From an uncultured Collinsella sp. (GTDB lineage: Bacteria > Actinomycetota > Coriobacteriia > Coriobacteriales > Coriobacteriaceae), in contig URIJ01000064.1 of NCBI GenBank assembly GCA_900547835.1, positions 1 to 10,422 of the forward strand: DNA of 10,422 nucleotides, read 5' to 3'. The position numbers were made by a program, and so were the translations under genes. Below the pieces are notes generated by a model that saw only the letters and a list, made by a program, of their open reading frames with translations, did not search any database and was not told the DNA's origin. Positions 5,949 to 10,422 of the stretch are shown here, one piece after another (the first letter of the stretch is position 1; each line of letters begins with the position of its first letter).

Positions 5949-8900
5949 TCGCCACGAGCGTCGCCTGCTTCACGGCCACGCCCCAGGTTGCCCAGGCGGC
6001 AGACGCGCCCGCAATCACCGATATGACCGAGCAGGATTATCAAGCCCTGGGTCTGGGCACGAGCGAGGACATTCCGGCCGATACCGTTGGCCCCTATTCC
6101 ACTGATACCCCCACGACGTTTGCCACGCGCAGCGAGGTCTATATGGCAGCTAACGGTAGCCATGGCAATCGCTACACTCTGCGCGACAAGCTCGAGAACG
6201 TCGAGCGCGGTGACATTGGCGGCAGCAGCAAACTCACCGATGGCTATGGAAGTGTGTGGGGCGCCGCAAAGTTCTGGCAAAACGTCAACAACTTCGATAC
6301 GAACAGCGATCTCTACAAGCATAGCGACTACGGTGGCGGCACCTGGTCGTACCTAAGCAACAATGAGTCCTCAACAGTACTCGCCAACGACAACAACGGT
6401 TTCTCGGGCATTCACGCCACGAGTGTTGAGTTCTGCAGCGACGCCAGCACGGGCAAAAAGAGCCGCGTTGCCGAGTTCCGTGCCTACGGCGACAGTTCCT
6501 CCACGACGATTGACGGCAAGTCATACGCCGGAAAGGTTGAGCTGGTCCTCTACTCGTTTAGCAACGGGCGTACGCGCACTCTCGACACACACCTGCCGGT
6601 GCCGGTCAACACTAATATGATGTACGAAGGCCGTTTTAAGTACCTGGATGCCGGTTACCTGCAAGAGCACGACGCCGTCTTTGATGTCGAGGCGGGCGAT
6701 GTCGATGGCGACGGCGTCGACGAGCTTTTTGTCTACGCGGGCTGCTATGTCGACGAGAACGGCGTGCGCAAGGCTGTAGTCGACATGTATGACTTGGAGG
6801 GCGGCAACTGGAAGCAAAGCGTCGTCAAGATCGATGCCGGTAACGCTGCGGACTACACCACGCACAACAAGGGCGGGAACGACTCCTGGACGCAGCTTCA
6901 GTCAGCTCCTGTCGTTTCGCTAGCGGCCGGCGACCTCGATCGCGATTTTTGCGATGACCTCGCCATCGTGGTCTCGGCACCCTACGGCAAGAAGAATATT
7001 GATAAGTCGACGCATTGCGAGCTGTTTTCGTGGGATGCATCCAAGGGTGCGCTCGTCCATGTCGATGCTCTGGGCGACGCGGGCGCAATCTCCCTCTCCG
7101 CGAACGGCAAGACCATGGTCGCTGCGAATGCGACGTTCGGCACGTTTGCCGCCTACGATGAAGAAGGAAAGAAGACGGGTGAAACCGTCACGGGCCTTAT
7201 TCTTGCGGGCTATGACTGGCAACGCAGCGCTTTTGATTACGGCGCTTCTGACGGCAGCAAGGGGCTGTACGGCGCGCTGTACCGCTACGCGTATTTTGAC
7301 TCGGAGTCTGGCGAGTTCAAGCTTTCCGATTGTAAGGAATACAGAGACGGGCTCCTCGCCTCCTATGGGCTGATGCATGTGCCCAACAGCGCATGGAAGG
7401 ATAGCGCTCAGGATAAGCGCTATCCGTGCACCTTGGCGCCTATTGCCCTTGCCACTGCCAACCTTGACGGCCTGTCCGAGCAGCTGGCGGTTGACGAGGT
7501 GCTCGTGGGCGGCGATGTGTTCCGCGACTTTGCCTGCAACACGGCGCAGAGCGGGGCTCAGGGCTTGGGGTCCATGGTCGGAACCATGAGCATGAGCGGT
7601 CAGCAATACAACAGCAGCAACAAGCATGACCACAAGGGTATAGAACAGGTGTGGATCAGCGACGTCAAGGCGGGCAGCGTCTCGGGTTCGGACCGCTATA
7701 ACGAGAGCTTTATCGCCGTGGTGGGCAAGCACCGCGACGAGGACCTGCGCAAGAACGATGACTACTATTGGATGACCGCCTCGCATTTTTCGCTCGACGA
7801 GAACGGAAAGGTGCGCCGCGGCGAGGAGCAGGTGATTAGCGAGAGCAACCGTCGCGGCACTACCTACGGCACATTTATCTCGCTCGCGCTGCCCGATGTC
7901 GACAACGACAGCGTCAAGATCACGTACAAGGACCGCTACAAGGTCTATACCAACCCGCGCGTGCTTGCCGTGCTGCAGGATGCGCCCTATGTTGAGGATC
8001 TGGAGCAGGCATACGGCTATCTGGTGTTGGGCGGCACGTCATACGGAGAGGAAAAGGGCACGGGGACATCCCAGGGCTATACCATTGGCGCCGAGTTGGG
8101 CGTTGCCGTCGAGGTACAGACCGGTCCGCCCCTGGTCGCGATGAATGCTTCAGTCGATTTTGCCGCCGAGGGATGCTATGACTACCGGAGCGAGCGCACG
8201 GTCAGCGCAAGCGTAAGCTATGAGTCGCATGCCGGCGAGGGTGACAAGGCCGTGCTCTACACGATTCCGATGGTCTATTACGAGTATGAGATCGAAAATG
8301 AGGAAACTGGTGGCAAGGGCGTGATGGCGGCGCCCGTGTCGCTCGGCGCGCAGACCTCGGTCGTTAATGTCGAGGCCTATGACCGCATTGCCAAACAGCA
8401 CAATATGACGCCGCTCAGCTACTTTTTGACCAACCGGTCGGGAGAACCCGGAACCTATCAAACGACGCTCAACGGCGAGACTCCCGTTGGGGATTCCTTT
8501 GGCCTGGGCAAGCCTGGCGTAACGCGCGCCTACACGCACGATGGGTTTAACGGCGCCGCCGCGCAGTCGGGGGCGAGCATTGAGCAGACCATCGAAGTCG
8601 AGGAGGGCAAGGAGCAGGAGCTCGAGCTCGGCTTGACGCTGAACGGCAGCGTTGTCATGGGCGCGAAGCTCGCAAAGCACGAGTTGTTTGGCGGCCTGTG
8701 CTTTGGTGCCAACGCCGGCTTTACTACGGGTAACTCCTCGAGTGAATCGACCGAATACGGCGGCACCGTCGACAACCTGCCCGAGGCCGCGCAGGGCAAG
8801 TACGGTTTTGTGTGGCGTCTGGGCGTCAACGCGGTGGATGTCGACAAGTTCGAGGCAGACTCGGGCGACAAGCTCGGCACCAAGGACACCGACCAGTTCT

Positions 8901-9961
8901 GGATCGTGGGCTATGACGTTAAGGACGTCGAGATGCCCGACGCGCCGGCCGTGACGGGCTTTACGGCAAACGCCGTCGATTCGAACAGCGTTACGTTTAG
9001 CTGGGACGATGTACTCGCAAACAAGAGTGGCTTTAGCTACGGCGTGGGCATGCTGCAGAGCAATGCGGCGGATGCGGTCGTCAATAGCTGGAAGATTGCC
9101 GACAACACGCAGACCTCGCTCAAGTGGGATGGGCTGCAGCCCAATACGGAGTATCGATTCGCCATCGCCGCCGTTAAGAATGGATCCACGACCGAAACAG
9201 GTATTCGCTCGGCAATCATCACGGCCAAGACCATGCCCGATGGCATGACGATGACCGTGAGCGGACCTGCGGCGGATGCTGCGGAGGGGTCGGATCTTGG
9301 ATACGACTCTTCGGTTGAGCGCGCGGCGGGAAGCCACCTGACACTCTCGGCGATTGGCCATGTGAAGCAACTCGGTGCCGACGATAGCGAAACAGGGCTG
9401 GCACCGACCTATATGTGGTACCGCAAGGGCCGCGGCGAGACAGAGTTTAAGCTCGTGGGTGCCGATGGCAACCTCGCGGCTGGAACGGCCTCAAAGCTCG
9501 AGATTGACCTGACCGCAGACGATGACGGTGCGCAGTATTACTGCCACGTGGGATACAACGACGTGGGCCTCGACACCGGCACGACGCTCGTGAATATCGA
9601 GGCCGAGGAGACGGCGCCCACAACGGTGAACGCCACCCCAATCCGCACGCGCCGCCTGTTCTCACAGGCAAGTGCGGGCGCCAAGAAGTTCCTGGACCAT
9701 ACGCTGGTAAACACCGCCGGCCCAACCGATTCCGAAGGCTCAAAGGACCCCGAGACTCCTGAGACCCCGACGAACCCGGACAAGCCCAAGTCCGACAACG
9801 GAGCTAAGATCGACACCAAGGTCAAGACTACGACCACAGCGAAGAACCTCGCAAACACCGGCGACCAAACATTCGCCCTAGTCGCCACCGCAGCAGCAGC
9901 GGGAGCAACGTTCGTAGTGATAGCCCTCATCATGCTGATCAAGCGCCGCAAGACCCACTAG
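5945..9961 (+). CDS. Large wall-anchored surface protein with FG-GAP-like, FN3 and Ig-like domains
   Basis: The frame begins at a TTG (1338 residues), but the true start is probably the ATG at 5874 after a one-base shift. Numbering from the TTG: end of a signal peptide with A-Q-A at 16-18; acidic calcium-binding-type loops of FG-GAP/VCBS repeats at 252-260 (D-V-D-G-D-G-V-D-E, the best), 330-338, 506-509 and 651-656, suggesting a degenerate beta-propeller; a central region (about 710-990) that I cannot assign; an FN3 domain (1000-1096, ending N-T-E-Y-R-F-A-I then strand); an Ig-like domain (about 1098-1220, with M-W-Y-R-K and D-D-G-A-Q-Y-Y-C, C1200); and a Pro/Thr/Lys-rich wall-spanning stretch. 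It ends with a sorting signal: L-A-N-T-G (1302-1306), a hydrophobic segment and R-R-K-T-H. L-A-x-T-G is the motif preferred by class E sortases of high-GC Gram-positives. It is probably an adhesin or other exposed binding protein; no catalytic domain is recognised. The gene is monocistronic and flanked by arrays A and B. Confidence 0.88.
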   Translation: MIATSVACFTATPQVAQAADAPAITDMTEQDYQALGLGTSEDIPADTVGPYSTDTPTTFATRSEVYMAANGSHGNRYTLRDKLENVERGDIGGSSKLTDGYGSVWGAAKFWQNVNNFDTNSDLYKHSDYGGGTWSYLSNNESSTVLANDNNGFSGIHATSVEFCSDASTGKKSRVAEFRAYGDSSSTTIDGKSYAGKVELVLYSFSNGRTRTLDTHLPVPVNTNMMYEGRFKYLDAGYLQEHDAVFDVEAGDVDGDGVDELFVYAGCYVDENGVRKAVVDMYDLEGGNWKQSVVKIDAGNAADYTTHNKGGNDSWTQLQSAPVVSLAAGDLDRDFCDDLAIVVSAPYGKKNIDKSTHCELFSWDASKGALVHVDALGDAGAISLSANGKTMVAANATFGTFAAYDEEGKKTGETVTGLILAGYDWQRSAFDYGASDGSKGLYGALYRYAYFDSESGEFKLSDCKEYRDGLLASYGLMHVPNSAWKDSAQDKRYPCTLAPIALATANLDGLSEQLAVDEVLVGGDVFRDFACNTAQSGAQGLGSMVGTMSMSGQQYNSSNKHDHKGIEQVWISDVKAGSVSGSDRYNESFIAVVGKHRDEDLRKNDDYYWMTASHFSLDENGKVRRGEEQVISESNRRGTTYGTFISLALPDVDNDSVKITYKDRYKVYTNPRVLAVLQDAPYVEDLEQAYGYLVLGGTSYGEEKGTGTSQGYTIGAELGVAVEVQTGPPLVAMNASVDFAAEGCYDYRSERTVSASVSYESHAGEGDKAVLYTIPMVYYEYEIENEETGGKGVMAAPVSLGAQTSVVNVEAYDRIAKQHNMTPLSYFLTNRSGEPGTYQTTLNGETPVGDSFGLGKPGVTRAYTHDGFNGAAAQSGASIEQTIEVEEGKEQELELGLTLNGSVVMGAKLAKHELFGGLCFGANAGFTTGNSSSESTEYGGTVDNLPEAAQGKYGFVWRLGVNAVDVDKFEADSGDKLGTKDTDQFWIVGYDVKDVEMPDAPAVTGFTANAVDSNSVTFSWDDVLANKSGFSYGVGMLQSNAADAVVNSWKIADNTQTSLKWDGLQPNTEYRFAIAAVKNGSTTETGIRSAIITAKTMPDGMTMTVSGPAADAAEGSDLGYDSSVERAAGSHLTLSAIGHVKQLGADDSETGLAPTYMWYRKGRGETEFKLVGADGNLAAGTASKLEIDLTADDDGAQYYCHVGYNDVGLDTGTTLVNIEAEETAPTTVNATPIRTRRLFSQASAGAKKFLDHTLVNTAGPTDSEGSKDPETPETPTNPDKPKSDNGAKIDTKVKTTTTAKNLANTGDQTFALVATAAAAGATFVVIALIMLIKRRKTH

Positions 9962-9988
9962 TAGCCAGTCGAACATATCGACAACTCA

Positions 9989-10027
9989 AAAACCCGGGTA
10001 GCCAAAAAACAGGCCACCCGGGTTTTC
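9989..10027 (+). terminator. Rho-independent terminator of the surface-protein gene
   Basis: A 15-bp stem with one A-C mismatch (9989-10003 with 10012-10026, core ACCCGGGT) closes an A-rich 8-base loop and ends in TTTT. The mirrored A and T runs mean it could stop transcription from either side. It begins 28 bases after the stop codon. Confidence 0.9.
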
Positions 10028-10050
10028 TGTTGAGTGGAGACTCCGCAAGC

Positions 10051-10403
10051 GGAAACTGCATCCCACAATTAGCGCCCGGAACGGGACACATTTTCCGTCA
10101 AGCCCTCATCCGGAAAATCCATCCCAGTTTGAGCGCCCGGACCGGGACGCACTTTCCCAAAGGGTCCTCAACGGGAAACTGCGTCCCATAATTAGGCCGA
10201 GAAATGGGATGAACTTTCCCAATGAGAGCCAACCGGAAACCACGTCCCAGAATCAGCCCCCAAAGTGGGACGCACTTTCCCAATGAGCCTCAACCGGAAA
10301 ATACATCCCGGAATCCAGCTGAATAGTGGGACACACTTTCCCAATCGGGTCCCAAGCGGAAACTGCATCCCATTCCAGACAAGAATTCCGGGACACACTT
10401 TCC
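10051..10403. repeat. Repeat array B: same family as array A
   Basis: Twelve arms alternate as in array A. Reverse arms GGAAANNNCRTCCC start at 10051, 10112, 10174, 10235, 10296 and 10358. Forward arms GGGAYNNNNTTTCC start at 10083, 10144, 10206, 10267, 10328 and 10390. The reverse-to-forward gap is always 18 bases, the other gap 15 or 16, giving units of 61-62 bp. Sequence between the arms matches array A (CAATGAG-like and AGAAT-like). The array begins 24 bases after the terminator of the surface-protein gene and is the last feature before the window edge. No gene is seen between 9962 and 10422; the open frames there are products of the repeat. Confidence 0.92.
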
Positions 10404-10422
10404 GCAAACAAAGAAGGCCACT

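Noticed and set aside
5945..6000. Lipoprotein signal ending at the cysteine of S-V-A-C in the surface protein
   Set aside because: The position three before the Cys is Ser rather than Leu, and the protein has a standard A-Q-A cleavage site and a C-terminal wall anchor.

Overview
The window looks like chromosomal DNA of a high-GC Gram-positive gut actinobacterium, most likely a Coriobacteriia member such as Collinsella. That is an inference from the GC-rich codon use, a class E-type LANTG cell-wall sorting signal and the general look of the proteins; no database search was possible.

Layout. (1) 1-2924, plus strand: two adjacent half-transporter genes of the ABC exporter family. The first is cut by the window edge. 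Their nucleotide-binding motifs are complementary in the way seen in heterodimeric exporters, so they should form one transporter. (2) 2952-4217, minus strand, tail-to-tail with the exporter: an AAA ATPase fused to a DUF4143 nuclease-like domain. Its upstream DNA (4238-4410) carries at least six copies of a 23-bp repeat. (3) 4559-5116, plus strand: a small cysteine-rich flavodoxin-like protein resembling the BilS-type family, followed by a good terminator. (4) 5210-5303: a short coding-like stretch that runs into a repeat array, probably a gene remnant. (5) 5304-5750: repeat array A. (6) 5769-5845: three copies of an AAAATGAG motif. (7) 5874-9961, plus strand: a large secreted, wall-anchored protein with FG-GAP-like loops, FN3 and Ig-like domains and a sorting signal. 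Its natural ATG and ribosome binding site are one base out of frame with the rest of the signal peptide. A strong terminator follows. (8) 10051-10403: repeat array B, the same repeat family as array A.

The most unusual structure is the pair of arrays. Each is built from 14-bp arms of the form GGGAYNNNNTTTCC, placed alternately in forward and reverse orientation about every 31 bp (unit about 62 bp). There are 27 arms in all, and the outer nine bases are identical in every one. The arrays bracket the surface-protein gene in direct orientation, making it a 4.3-kb cassette that recombination could delete or duplicate. They resemble BIME-like arrays of inverted REP elements, but I do not recognise this sequence family and no REP-type transposase gene is in the window.

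The genes do not form one pathway. The exporter pair is an operon; the ATPase, the flavodoxin-like gene and the surface protein look like separate transcription units.
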